Shown: positions 50,682 to 59,443 of the stretch, piece by piece | Layout of the letters: each line of letters begins with the position of its first letter | Numbering within the stretch: position 1 is the first letter of the stretch | DNA from: CAIUGU01 sp965279735 | Lineage (GTDB): Bacteria > Pseudomonadota > Gammaproteobacteria > Steroidobacterales > Steroidobacteraceae | NCBI GenBank assembly: GCA_965279735.1 | Contig: OZ257260.1 | Span: forward strand, 1,798,001-1,862,000 | Direction: 5' to 3' | Length of the DNA: 64,000 bases | Program-made: the position numbers and the translations under genes | Notes under the pieces: model-generated | Databases searched by the model: none | What the model saw: only the letters and a program-made list of their open reading frames with translations | What the model was told of the DNA's origin: nothing

Positions 50682-51557
50682 CTATCCCCGCGACGCACTT
50701 TGCGCCTTTTCTGCCCCCAGGCGGTCCAGAAGCGGCGAACGATTGATTCCCCGAACGACAAAACCGCTCCAGCGAGCGGGCAGCCGCGCCTTTACGCGCT
50801 CCGCCTGGTCCTCGTCCGGGAACGTGGCGAACACGCACGAGCCCGTTCCCGTCAATCGAGCAGCGGAGTAAACCTGAAGCCAATCAAGAACTTCAGCGAC
50901 TTCTCTATAACGCTGTCGAACGACGGGAGTGCAGTCGTTGCGCCCACCCCCCGCGAAGAAGGCGCGTATTGTGGTGAGGGGGGAATTTCGTGTCAATTCA
51001 GCGGCCTGAAAGACCGCCGCGGTACTCACCGCCACGTCGGGCCGGATGACCAGATAGACCGCTTCGGGGAAGTCGCAAGCGGTCAGTTGCTCGCCGACCC
51101 CTTCAGCCCATGCCGAGTGTCCCCGCACGAATACCGGCACATCTGCCCCGAGCGTCAAACCGAGCGTCGCCAGCTCGTCTTCGGGCAATCCAAGCTTCCA
51201 GATTTCATTGAGCGCGACCAGGACCGTCGCTGCATTCGAGCTGCCCCCGCCCAGTCCGCCCTGGATGGGAATTTTCTTAACTACGCCTATCGCGATTCCC
51301 AGACTTGTTCCTGTGTGCGCAGCCAGCAATCGCGCTGCGCGAACCACCAGATCCTGATCCGACGGTATTTCTTCCGGACCCGAGATGCGCTCAATCACTC
51401 CCGTCGGTCGTTCGCTGAAAGTCAGCTCGTCGGAGAGATCAATGAACTGAAACGCGGTCTGCAGCAGATGATAGCCATCGGGCCGCCGGCCGACGATGTG
51501 CAGACACAGATTGAGTTTGGCCGGTGCAGGCCAGGGTGCGTGCAGCGCAATGGTCAC
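50682..51557 (-). CDS. ispE: 4-diphosphocytidyl-2-C-methyl-D-erythritol kinase
   Basis: 291 residues from GTG 51557, whose GTGA overlaps the lolB stop. PAPAKLNLCLHIVGRRPDGYH is the IspE N-terminus, and PIQGGLGGGSSNAATVL (about 90-106) is the GHMP ATP-binding loop. It phosphorylates the CDP-methylerythritol intermediate of isoprenoid synthesis. The C-terminal GTGSCVFATFPDEDQAE is also typical. Confidence 0.95.
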   Translation of the reverse strand: MTIALHAPWPAPAKLNLCLHIVGRRPDGYHLLQTAFQFIDLSDELTFSERPTGVIERISGPEEIPSDQDLVVRAARLLAAHTGTSLGIAIGVVKKIPIQGGLGGGSSNAATVLVALNEIWKLGLPEDELATLGLTLGADVPVFVRGHSAWAEGVGEQLTACDFPEAVYLVIRPDVAVSTAAVFQAAELTRNSPLTTIRAFFAGGGRNDCTPVVRQRYREVAEVLDWLQVYSAARLTGTGSCVFATFPDEDQAERVKARLPARWSGFVVRGINRSPLLDRLGAEKAQSASRG

Positions 51558-52132
51558 TGAGGGGACCCAAGCCGCCACCGATCGATGACCAGCCGCACCC
51601 GCGAAGTTCCGCTGGTTGCAGTAAGACGCGTCGGCAACCGTGTGCCGCTGTCTTCGCTGAAGCGCTCGTAGGCGATCTGCCACTCATCCTGTTCGAGCGT
51701 TGAGAGTGGCGGCGCAACTACAAGCCAGCGATGTTCTCCCGGCGCGGGGATGCCAAGCAGCCAGTAGCGCAGATTCCGGGCAGGAACGGACGCGCCGAGG
51801 CGGGCTTCCAGTTCGCTCCATGCTGCGGCAGATTGCACTCGCCGGCCGTCACTCGTTTCGAGGCTTACACTTTCACCTTCCATAGTGAGGCTCAATCCGC
51901 CAATCCCGACGGGTCCCTGGATCTGCACGTGGGTACGCGCTCCATCCTGTTCCCAGGTAAATGAGCCGGAACCGCCCGTGCCCGCGGCAGCCACGGCAAT
52001 GCGTCCGCTGGCGGTCCATTCGGACAACGTCGCCAGATCGACAGGTTGCTGGGGTGCCTCAATCCGGGGAGTAGTGGCGCAAGCGGAAAGACACAGGGAC
52101 AGGCACGCAGCCGCGAACCGCAGCGCGCGCAT
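51554..52132 (-). CDS. lolB: Outer-membrane lipoprotein receptor LolB
   Basis: 192 residues. Lipobox LSAC (Cys19). WTASGRIAVAAAGTGGSGSF, GPVGIGGLSLTMEGE and RYWLLGIPAPG, the LolB loop region, are recognisable. LolB takes lipoproteins from LolA and inserts them into the outer membrane. Its ATG overlaps the upstream TPR stop (TAATG) and its stop overlaps ispE, so all three are coupled. Confidence 0.88.
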   Translation of the reverse strand: MRALRFAAACLSLCLSACATTPRIEAPQQPVDLATLSEWTASGRIAVAAAGTGGSGSFTWEQDGARTHVQIQGPVGIGGLSLTMEGESVSLETSDGRRVQSAAAWSELEARLGASVPARNLRYWLLGIPAPGEHRWLVVAPPLSTLEQDEWQIAYERFSEDSGTRLPTRLTATSGTSRVRLVIDRWRLGSPQ

Positions 52133-53868
52133 TACTTGGGGAAATACCGCTGGAGACGCTCGGTGAAACCCGCCTCGTCAGGATGACGTTCACTGCCTTG
52201 CTGCCAGGTCGTACGCGCGTCTTCCTTGCGACCGAGGGACCAGAACACATCGCCGATATGCAGCTCGATTTCGGGGTCGTAGATGCGCTCGCGAGCCTGC
52301 TCCAGGTACGGCAGCGCTTCGGCATTGCGGCCGAGTCGATGCAACGCCCAGCCCATGCTGTCGAGTACCGGTCCACTGTCCGGCGTCTGTTCATGGGCGT
52401 GCTGGATCAGCTCGAAGCCTTCCTTGTACCGGCGCGTGCGGTCCACGAGCAGGTAGCCAAGTGAATTCTGTACGACCGGATCCCCGTTGCGTGCGGCCCG
52501 CAGGCGTTCAAGATCCGCGAGCGCACCGCGCAGGTCGTCGTTCTTCTCCGCCAACGTGCTGCGCGCCATCATGAGATCGTGCGCATCGGGATAAACCTGC
52601 AACCCTTCATCGAGCAGCAGCCGGGCGCCGCTCGTGTCGCCGCTCTGCTCCAGCAACCGGGATCGCGCGGTGATCATTTCAATCGCGTACTGCGGTTTCA
52701 GGTCCCCGAAGTCCGCAAGCGAGGCGAGTGCCGCGTCCAGCGAAGCATGTTCATTCAGGATGCCCGCGAGCCGAGTCTGCGCGTTGACCGCGTAGTCGCC
52801 TCCGGTGACACGAGAGTAGCTGCGCCGCGCCGACTCCCACTCTTCCCGCTGCTCGGCAAGGTTGCCCAGGAAGTACATCGATTCGTAACCGAACGCGCCC
52901 TTCTGGATGAGCTTGTCGAACCGGACGGCGGCCGCATCAAACCGGCCGGCTTCAAAATCACGCAGCGCCAGGATGCGTTCGACCACGGCGGCAGTTTCGT
53001 CCGACGCGGCGGCTACCCGGCCAAGTTCGGCGAGCCCCTCGGTCTCCTTGTCCGCAGCCAGCAGCAGGAGCGCATATTCAAGATGGTTGCCGTCCGAATC
53101 ATCCTGCTCGACGACGGTCTTTGCAGTCGCCAAGCCTTCATCGATCCGGCCGGTCACCAGTTGCACGCGGGCCAGCAGCAGGCCTGCAGGTGACCAGTAA
53201 GGTGACAACTGACGGGCACGCTCGGCACTTTGCTGTGCAAGCTGTACATTCTCCGACCGGAGGGCGGCCTGCGCGAGCGCATGGTGGCCTTCCGCCACGT
53301 CGGGATATTTTGCGACCAGCGTCTTCAGCACCGTCGTCACGGCCGCTGGCGAACCGTTTTCGCCCAGTTGCGGCTCCAGTCCCAGGAAGCCTGCTGCCAC
53401 GTTGATATACGCCGCATTGAGCAGCGCATCGAAATGCATGGCCGCTTCGTCGAGCTTGTACAGGTCCAGCGCGGCAAAGGCCGCATAGCGCGTGCCCGAC
53501 TCGCTCGTGGGGTTGATGGTGAGCCAGTGCGCGGCAATCTGGCTGACCTGGGTCATCTGGTTGCAGTCGTACGCGACCTTGGCCGCCTGCGCGATCACGG
53601 TCTCGTCTTCGGATGAAGCCGCAGCCCGGGCGTAGAGTTCGGCCGCCTCGCGATAGCGCTTCTTCTGCAGGGAGGCTTCGGCCTGCAGGACCAGGGTTTC
53701 GGTATCGGTGGCCTCGGGTACCGCGGTGGCTGCGGGAGGGGCCGGCTTCGCGACCCTGTCCGGGGAGGTGGCGGCGCAGCCGGCAAGAGCCAGCGTGGCC
53801 AGGACTCCCATCAGGAAGGCTTGCGAGCCCCGGAGGCCGGGCCATTGAAATAGCGTGGAATCTGACAT
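52132..53868 (-). CDS. Tetratricopeptide-repeat lipoprotein
   Basis: 578 residues from ATG 53868; the upstream frame is open but not coding-like. Lipobox LAGC (about Cys29). The rest is a chain of TPR units (YREAAELYARAA, AEGHHALAQAAL, GPVLDSMGWALHRLGR, NAEALPYLEQARE). Such a protein lies upstream of lolB in many Gammaproteobacteria. It is probably an outer-membrane-anchored scaffold. It is divergent from hemA across 148 bp. Confidence 0.85.
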   Translation of the reverse strand: MSDSTLFQWPGLRGSQAFLMGVLATLALAGCAATSPDRVAKPAPPAATAVPEATDTETLVLQAEASLQKKRYREAAELYARAAASSEDETVIAQAAKVAYDCNQMTQVSQIAAHWLTINPTSESGTRYAAFAALDLYKLDEAAMHFDALLNAAYINVAAGFLGLEPQLGENGSPAAVTTVLKTLVAKYPDVAEGHHALAQAALRSENVQLAQQSAERARQLSPYWSPAGLLLARVQLVTGRIDEGLATAKTVVEQDDSDGNHLEYALLLLAADKETEGLAELGRVAAASDETAAVVERILALRDFEAGRFDAAAVRFDKLIQKGAFGYESMYFLGNLAEQREEWESARRSYSRVTGGDYAVNAQTRLAGILNEHASLDAALASLADFGDLKPQYAIEMITARSRLLEQSGDTSGARLLLDEGLQVYPDAHDLMMARSTLAEKNDDLRGALADLERLRAARNGDPVVQNSLGYLLVDRTRRYKEGFELIQHAHEQTPDSGPVLDSMGWALHRLGRNAEALPYLEQARERIYDPEIELHIGDVFWSLGRKEDARTTWQQGSERHPDEAGFTERLQRYFPK

Positions 53869-54016
53869 GGGTGACTCACTATATAGCACGACATCCGGCG
53901 GGGGCACGGCCACCCCACCCCGCGACGCTTGTTTTGCCCGTTGGCATCCCTGACAATTCGCGCCGTTCCACGACTCCAAAGGAACCTCTCGACCCTCGGC
54001 GGTTCCCCTTCCCCGC

Positions 54017-55333
54017 ATGCCATTCGTCGTACTCGGCATCAATCATCGCTCGGCCCCGGTCGAGCTCCGTGAACAGATGGTGTTCTCGGGCACCGACCTG
54101 ACGGACGCGTTGGGCGAGCTCGGGAAACTCCCGGGCGTGCGTGAATCGGTCATTGTTTCCACCTGCAACCGGACCGAGCTGTACTGCCATACCGATACCG
54201 CCGAGGTCCGTCTCGGTGCTTGGCTCGAGCAGTGGCACGAGCTGGTCGACGCCCGCCTCCACGAGAGCATCTACCAGATCGAGAATGCGCGGGCGGTCGC
54301 GCACGTGTTCTCCGTTGCGTCGGGACTCGACTCCATGATCCTTGGCGAGCCGCAGATCCTGGGCCAGATCAAAGACGCCTATCGGGTCGCGCAGGAATGC
54401 GGCACCACCGGCCCGTACCTCAACCGCCTGATGCAGGCGACGTTCTCGGTGGCCAAGCGGGTGCGCACCCAGACCCGGATCGGCGAGAACGCCGTCTCCG
54501 TCGCATCCGCCGCAGTGAGCCTGGCGCGAACCGTTTTTTCCGAGCTGGAGAACCAGACGGCCTTGCTGGTCGGCGCCGGCGAGACGATCGAGCTGGCCGC
54601 GAGGCATCTGCGGGCGAACGGTCTCAAACGTATGATCATCGCCAACCGCAGTCTCGACCGTGCCCGCGACCTGGCGCAGGAGTTCGATGGCTACGCCATC
54701 ACGCTGGACCAGTTGCCGAGTCACCTGCCTGAAGCAGACATCGTCATCAGTTCCACCGCGAGCCCGACTCCTGTCATCAGTTTCGAAGCGACCCGTGCAG
54801 CAGTGCGGGCTCGCAAACGCCGCCCCATCTTCATGGTGGATATCGCCGTGCCGCGCGACATCGAGGCGGAAGTCGCGACGCTCGAAGACGTGTATCTCTT
54901 CACGATCGACGACCTGCAGAACGTCGTCAGCGAGAACCTCGAATCCCGCCGCGAAGCCGCTCGCGACGCCGACCGGCTGATCGCAGCCGAAGTCGACCGC
55001 TTCGAGCACCAGTTGAAGACGCTGGATGCCGTGCCCGCGATCCGTCAACTGCGTTCGGACGCGGAAAGCGTCAAGGCGCAGACACTTGAACAGGCACGCC
55101 GATTGCTGGCCACGGGACGCGATCCCCAGGAAGTCATCGAGTTTCTGGCCGCCACGCTGACCAATCGCCTTCTGCACAACCCCAGCCAGCGTTTACGCGA
55201 GGCAGCCGAACACGGCGAAGCGGACCTCATCCGCACCGCACTCGAACTCTTTGCCACCCGTCCCGATGCAAGCCGTTCCGATACCTCAAAGACCGGCAAA
55301 GAACCGGCTGCAGACGCTCCCCCGCCTAAATGA
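54017..55333 (+). CDS. hemA: Glutamyl-tRNA reductase
   Basis: 438 residues. Catalytic Cys50 in VSTCNRTELY, FSVASGLDSMILGEPQILGQ, the NADPH site ALLVGAGETIELAARHL, and MVDIAVPRDIEAEV. It reduces glutamyl-tRNA to glutamate-1-semialdehyde, the first step of haem synthesis, relevant to the many haem proteins here. The ribosome site is weak. The stop overlaps prfA as ATGA. Confidence 0.96.
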   Translation: MPFVVLGINHRSAPVELREQMVFSGTDLTDALGELGKLPGVRESVIVSTCNRTELYCHTDTAEVRLGAWLEQWHELVDARLHESIYQIENARAVAHVFSVASGLDSMILGEPQILGQIKDAYRVAQECGTTGPYLNRLMQATFSVAKRVRTQTRIGENAVSVASAAVSLARTVFSELENQTALLVGAGETIELAARHLRANGLKRMIIANRSLDRARDLAQEFDGYAITLDQLPSHLPEADIVISSTASPTPVISFEATRAAVRARKRRPIFMVDIAVPRDIEAEVATLEDVYLFTIDDLQNVVSENLESRREAARDADRLIAAEVDRFEHQLKTLDAVPAIRQLRSDAESVKAQTLEQARRLLATGRDPQEVIEFLAATLTNRLLHNPSQRLREAAEHGEADLIRTALELFATRPDASRSDTSKTGKEPAADAPPPK

Positions 55334-56412
55334 AAGATTCGATCCGCAGCAAACTCGAAAAGCTCTCCGACCGTTACGATGAGGTGAGCGCCCTTCTCGC
55401 GGACCCCGGCGTCATCAACGACAACGACCGCTTCCGTGAACTGTCGATGGAGTACTCGCGACTGGAACCCGTGGTCGCGCGTTTCCGCGAGTACGGTCGC
55501 ATCGTCGAGGAACGGGATGCCGCACGCGCCATGGCCGAAGGGCCCGATCTCGAAATGCGGGAGCTGGGCCAGGAAGAACTGGCTCCTCTGTCAGCGCTCA
55601 TCGACGCGGAGACTGCGGAGCTCGCGCGCCTGCTGGTGCCGAAGGATCCTCGCGACGACGCCAATCTCTTCCTGGAAATCCGCGCGGGCACGGGCGGTGA
55701 CGAAGCGGCGATTTTTGCCGGCGACCTGTTCCGCATGTACTCGCGTTACGCCACAACGCGCGGCTGGACGGTTGAAGTACTCTCCGAAAGCCAGGGCGAA
55801 CACGGCGGCTACCGCGAAGTCATCAGTCGCATCGTCGGCCGGGCCGCGTACTCGGCATTGAAATTTGAATCCGGCACCCATCGCGTGCAGCGCGTTCCCG
55901 CCACCGAAGCACAGGGGCGCATCCACACGTCGGCCTGTACGGTCGCGATTCTCCCCGAAGTGGAAGAAGTGGGCGCGATCGACATCAATCCTGCCGATCT
56001 CAAGATCGACACCTATCGTGCATCGGGCGCGGGTGGGCAGCACGTCAACAAGACCGACTCCGCCATCCGCATCACGCATCTGCCGACCGGCGTCGTCGTC
56101 GAATGTCAGGATGAAAGGTCGCAGCACAAGAACCGTTCGCGGGCAATGTCGCTGCTGAAGGCACGACTGCTTGCCGCCGAACAGGAAAAGCAGCAGAAGG
56201 CGCAGGCTCTATCGCGCAAGCTGCAGGTCGGCTCCGGCGATCGTTCGGAACGCATCCGTACCTACAATTTTCCTCAAGGGCGCGTCACCGATCACCGCAT
56301 CAATCTCACGCTCTACAAGATCGACACGATCATGAACGGCGCGCTCGAGGACGTGATCCAGCCGCTCCAGCAGGAATACCAGGCCGAGCAGCTCGCCAGC
56401 GTCACCGAGTGA
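55330..56412 (+). CDS. prfA: Peptide chain release factor 1
   Basis: 360 residues, identical to E. coli RF1 in length. The GGQ motif is in YRASGAGGQHVNKTDSAIR. The RF1 core has RAGTGGDEAAIFAGDLFRMY and GTHRVQRVPATEAQGRIHTS. It recognises UAA/UAG and releases peptide. Translation is coupled to hemA. Confidence 0.96.
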   Translation: MKDSIRSKLEKLSDRYDEVSALLADPGVINDNDRFRELSMEYSRLEPVVARFREYGRIVEERDAARAMAEGPDLEMRELGQEELAPLSALIDAETAELARLLVPKDPRDDANLFLEIRAGTGGDEAAIFAGDLFRMYSRYATTRGWTVEVLSESQGEHGGYREVISRIVGRAAYSALKFESGTHRVQRVPATEAQGRIHTSACTVAILPEVEEVGAIDINPADLKIDTYRASGAGGQHVNKTDSAIRITHLPTGVVVECQDERSQHKNRSRAMSLLKARLLAAEQEKQQKAQALSRKLQVGSGDRSERIRTYNFPQGRVTDHRINLTLYKIDTIMNGALEDVIQPLQQEYQAEQLASVTE

Positions 56413-56421
56413 CGCGCTTTC

Positions 56422-58728
56422 TCAATACTTCCACAGCACGCCGACTGACGGCACGATTCCGAGCCAGTCGTTGCCGTCCTGGTCCAGGACGACCGAGCCA
56501 TCGGGAAGCGTCGTGGTCCGGTAGTCGTAGCAGCACGGGTTGCCCTGGTTGCCGAGATTCGTGACTTCGACGTACGTTTCGAGCTCGCCACGAGGTAGCG
56601 TGAAGCGATAGCTGGCGCGCACATCGAGCGAGTTGAATGACTTCAGGCGATCGCCGTTGCGCGGTCCGATGACTGCGGTCGTCGCGTTACCCACGGTCTG
56701 CAGCGATACCGCAGTCGTCGGCCAGCCCGTGTGCCAGGTATCGGCCACTGTGACATCCCACCGGCCTTGCGCCCAACGCAATCCCGTACTGATCGCGTGT
56801 TTCTGGTCCCAGCTGCGGAGCACCTTGTGTCCATCGACGGTGTCTTCAGCTTCCGACCAGGAGTAGTTGAACCAGCCGCTCCACGGGCCTGCGGGCCGCC
56901 ACGACACCGACGCTTCAATGCCATCCATCCGTGCCGACGACGGCGCGATTCGCACGCGATCGGCTTGCAGCTCCGGCAACAGCACCAGCGGATCGAACAG
57001 ATTCTCGTAGCGCGCCTTCAGCTGCGAGTAGTCCTTGCGATACGCCTCGATCCGCAGGAGCACCGCGGTAGACAGCGAATGGTCCAGGCTGAGGACTGCG
57101 TGCTTGGCGTGCTGTGCGGGTGCAAACCAGTCCACGCCATCCTCCAGTTGCAGTTCATTGATCCGCTGTGACTGCGAGAACTGGCCCCAGCTCGCACGGA
57201 TTCGCGTCTGCGGCGAAACCGTGTAAAGCAGGCTCGCACGGGGATTCAATTGCACGGAATGTTCGGGTCCCGTGTAGCCCTGGTCTTCCGCGCGCAGGCC
57301 CAGATCCGTCACCCATCTGTCTCCCAGTGCGAAACGGCTGGTCCAGTAGGCCGCGTACTTCCAGCCATCCGGCCGCGCGGTAAGGTTGCGATCCGTTTCC
57401 GGCGCAAGGCCCGGGAACAACAGGCTGGGTTCAAAATGCACGTGGCTGGAATACTGGTAGTCCGCCGTCAGTTCCTTGGCCTCCGCGCCCCACTCATGCA
57501 GTCCATGGAAACCGTTCCAGTTGAAAGCCAGATTGACCCCTGCGACGCGGAAATGCCGCTTGTCGAACACGTTGCCACTCCGGCTGTCGGGATCGTTCAC
57601 CTGCCCTTTGCGGTCGTTGTTCACATCGGTGTAAGAAGCGATCAACTGGCTGGTCAGCGCGTCTGTCCAGTCGTGATCCACCGTGGTCCAGATATACGAA
57701 TTGCGATAGCTGGCAACGGCGACCTCATTGGACCGGTCCCAGTTGAGATCGATTTCGTCGCGCGATCCCAGCATGTCGACCGCGATGCGCGTGGCGTCAG
57801 TCAGGGCGTAGTCGGCATGCGCAAAGCCATCCGCATACTCCGGATTGCCGAAATCGGTTTCAAAAGCCTTCAGGACCTGGCCCAGCACGCTCTGGCGCGC
57901 CGACACCAGCCAGTGACCGCGGCCGTCATCGACGCTGCCGGAGGCCATGCCGTTCGTGTGGAACAGGCTTAAGCCAAGTTCGAAGCGGTGCCCGGGCAGC
58001 GTCTCGAGGGAATGAGCATCGATGACGGCACTCATGCGATCGCCGAACTCCGCCCCAAACCCGCCGGAGTAGAAGTCGAGCCCGCCAATGAAACGGGAAT
58101 CGAGCAGGCTGACCGGACTCAGGAAGTTCTTGAGATGGAACGGCTCGTAGAGCACGAGGCCGTTGAGAAGAATGAGTGTTTCATCGGGCTCACCGCCACG
58201 GACGGGCGACATTCCGGAAACGCCGTTGCCCGCCACACCGGGAAGCCTTTGTAGTGCACGCAGCGTCTCGTCGCCGAGGCGTGGCATCGTCTGCAATGCT
58301 TCACTCGACAGCAGAGTATGTGAGCCCGGCGTTTCCGCACCAAAAGCGTAACGACTGGTGCTGACGATGACCTCTTCGAGGGTAGGCACCGGAACGCTCG
58401 GCGCAACGCGCGTGGGCGGCACTTCGACCGCCGCGACTTCACTGCGATTGACCGCATAGACGCCTGCTCCCACCCGCGTCAGTTGCAGGCCATGGGGCGC
58501 AAGAATCTCTTGCAGCAAGGGCAGCCCCGCCTGGGCACGAGGCTCGGCAACGACACGCAGGGAATCAGGGACAAGCTGGTTGTTGAAAACGACAACGATG
58601 CCGTCGCCCCGGGCGGCTTCCAGCAATTCGACAAGCGGCCGGCCGATCAGGGTCGCAGCAGCACCAAAGGCAGAAATGGCGAGCAGCAGGCCACCGAGGA
58701 AAGCTGCGAGCGGACGCACACTGGGCAT
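56422..58728 (-). CDS. TonB-dependent receptor with N-terminal STN domain
   Basis: 768 residues. A signal peptide is followed by an STN signalling domain at about 30-105 (LVELLEAARGDGIVVVFNNQ, GLQLTRVGAGVYAVN), a linker with the TonB-box-like EEVIVSTS, a plug domain (LRALQRLPGVAGNGVSG, LILLNGLVLYEPFHL), then a long barrel ending SVGVLWKY. STN receptors relay ligand binding to FecR-type anti-sigma factors; a FecR/STN protein lies at the right end of the same strand. The ligand is unknown. Its last bases stop 10 bp from prfA, convergently. Confidence 0.88.
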   Translation of the reverse strand: MPSVRPLAAFLGGLLLAISAFGAAATLIGRPLVELLEAARGDGIVVVFNNQLVPDSLRVVAEPRAQAGLPLLQEILAPHGLQLTRVGAGVYAVNRSEVAAVEVPPTRVAPSVPVPTLEEVIVSTSRYAFGAETPGSHTLLSSEALQTMPRLGDETLRALQRLPGVAGNGVSGMSPVRGGEPDETLILLNGLVLYEPFHLKNFLSPVSLLDSRFIGGLDFYSGGFGAEFGDRMSAVIDAHSLETLPGHRFELGLSLFHTNGMASGSVDDGRGHWLVSARQSVLGQVLKAFETDFGNPEYADGFAHADYALTDATRIAVDMLGSRDEIDLNWDRSNEVAVASYRNSYIWTTVDHDWTDALTSQLIASYTDVNNDRKGQVNDPDSRSGNVFDKRHFRVAGVNLAFNWNGFHGLHEWGAEAKELTADYQYSSHVHFEPSLLFPGLAPETDRNLTARPDGWKYAAYWTSRFALGDRWVTDLGLRAEDQGYTGPEHSVQLNPRASLLYTVSPQTRIRASWGQFSQSQRINELQLEDGVDWFAPAQHAKHAVLSLDHSLSTAVLLRIEAYRKDYSQLKARYENLFDPLVLLPELQADRVRIAPSSARMDGIEASVSWRPAGPWSGWFNYSWSEAEDTVDGHKVLRSWDQKHAISTGLRWAQGRWDVTVADTWHTGWPTTAVSLQTVGNATTAVIGPRNGDRLKSFNSLDVRASYRFTLPRGELETYVEVTNLGNQGNPCCYDYRTTTLPDGSVVLDQDGNDWLGIVPSVGVLWKY

Positions 58729-58732
58729 TCGG

Positions 58733-59443
58733 TCACGATACTACAGGAGGGTACTCCGCGTGCAGCCTGCGTTTGAAGCCGTACACATACAACGTCAGGC
58801 AGGTGACCCAGACGATCATGGCACTCCACACGTCATGCGACAGGAAGTGCGCGCCACGCGCCTGCTGGGCAATACCGAACAGCAGTCCCATGCCGATACC
58901 GGCCAGCAAGCCGAAGCGTGCACGTCGCCGACTGCGCTCGAGCCACAAAAAATACAGCGCAAGGAGCGAGTAGCCCGAACTCGCGTGAGCCGAGGGAAAG
59001 CAGCGCGCATGCGGCAAGTTGTCCGGCCGGTCCGCGAAGAGACCGACGTAGGGACGATCACCCCCGTAAGGCGCGAGATCGACCGGGCAATCGACATTGG
59101 TCAGCGTCTTCATCAAGCCCACGATTCCCGTCGACAGGATGATCGCGAGCGCGAGATATGCGGCCGGGCGTTTCCAGTGGGCATATCGGGTGTTGAACTT
59201 GCCAATCACCCACCCAACGACGGCAAGCGCCGCGATGATCCGCACCAGCCAGCGCCCCCCGGTATGAACCAGTTCATTCGCCCACCAGGCATCTGCCCCG
59301 CTCCACCGCATTGTCGTCCCGTCAAAGAAGACGGTGCGTGCGACCCGGAAGTCCAACGACGTCAGGGGAATCGCAACTGCCAGCACGACAAACGCCAGCA
59401 GCGGCCATCGCGCATGGCGCCACCAGAACTGCGACAGGCTCAT
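58733..59443 (-). CDS. PAP2-family lipid phosphatase
   Basis: 236 residues from ATG 59443, overlapping the upstream sulfatase stop (ATGA). Several hydrophobic segments. PAP2 motifs: K-T-L-T-N-V-D-C-P in a lipid A-phosphatase-like setting, CFPSAHASSGYSLLALY, and RGAHFLSHDVWSAMIVW. The FPSAHA and SHD pattern is close to LpxE/EptA-neighbour phosphatases. Inner-membrane enzyme removing a phosphate from lipid A or an isoprenyl carrier. Pairing with an LtaS-type transferase suggests envelope lipid decoration. Confidence 0.82.
   Translation of the reverse strand: MSLSQFWWRHARWPLLAFVVLAVAIPLTSLDFRVARTVFFDGTTMRWSGADAWWANELVHTGGRWLVRIIAALAVVGWVIGKFNTRYAHWKRPAAYLALAIILSTGIVGLMKTLTNVDCPVDLAPYGGDRPYVGLFADRPDNLPHARCFPSAHASSGYSLLALYFLWLERSRRRARFGLLAGIGMGLLFGIAQQARGAHFLSHDVWSAMIVWVTCLTLYVYGFKRRLHAEYPPVVS

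Noticed and set aside
53879..55177. Leftward frame of 432 codons across hemA
   Set aside because: hemA is unambiguous (Cys50, NADPH site) and the antisense product resembles no family.
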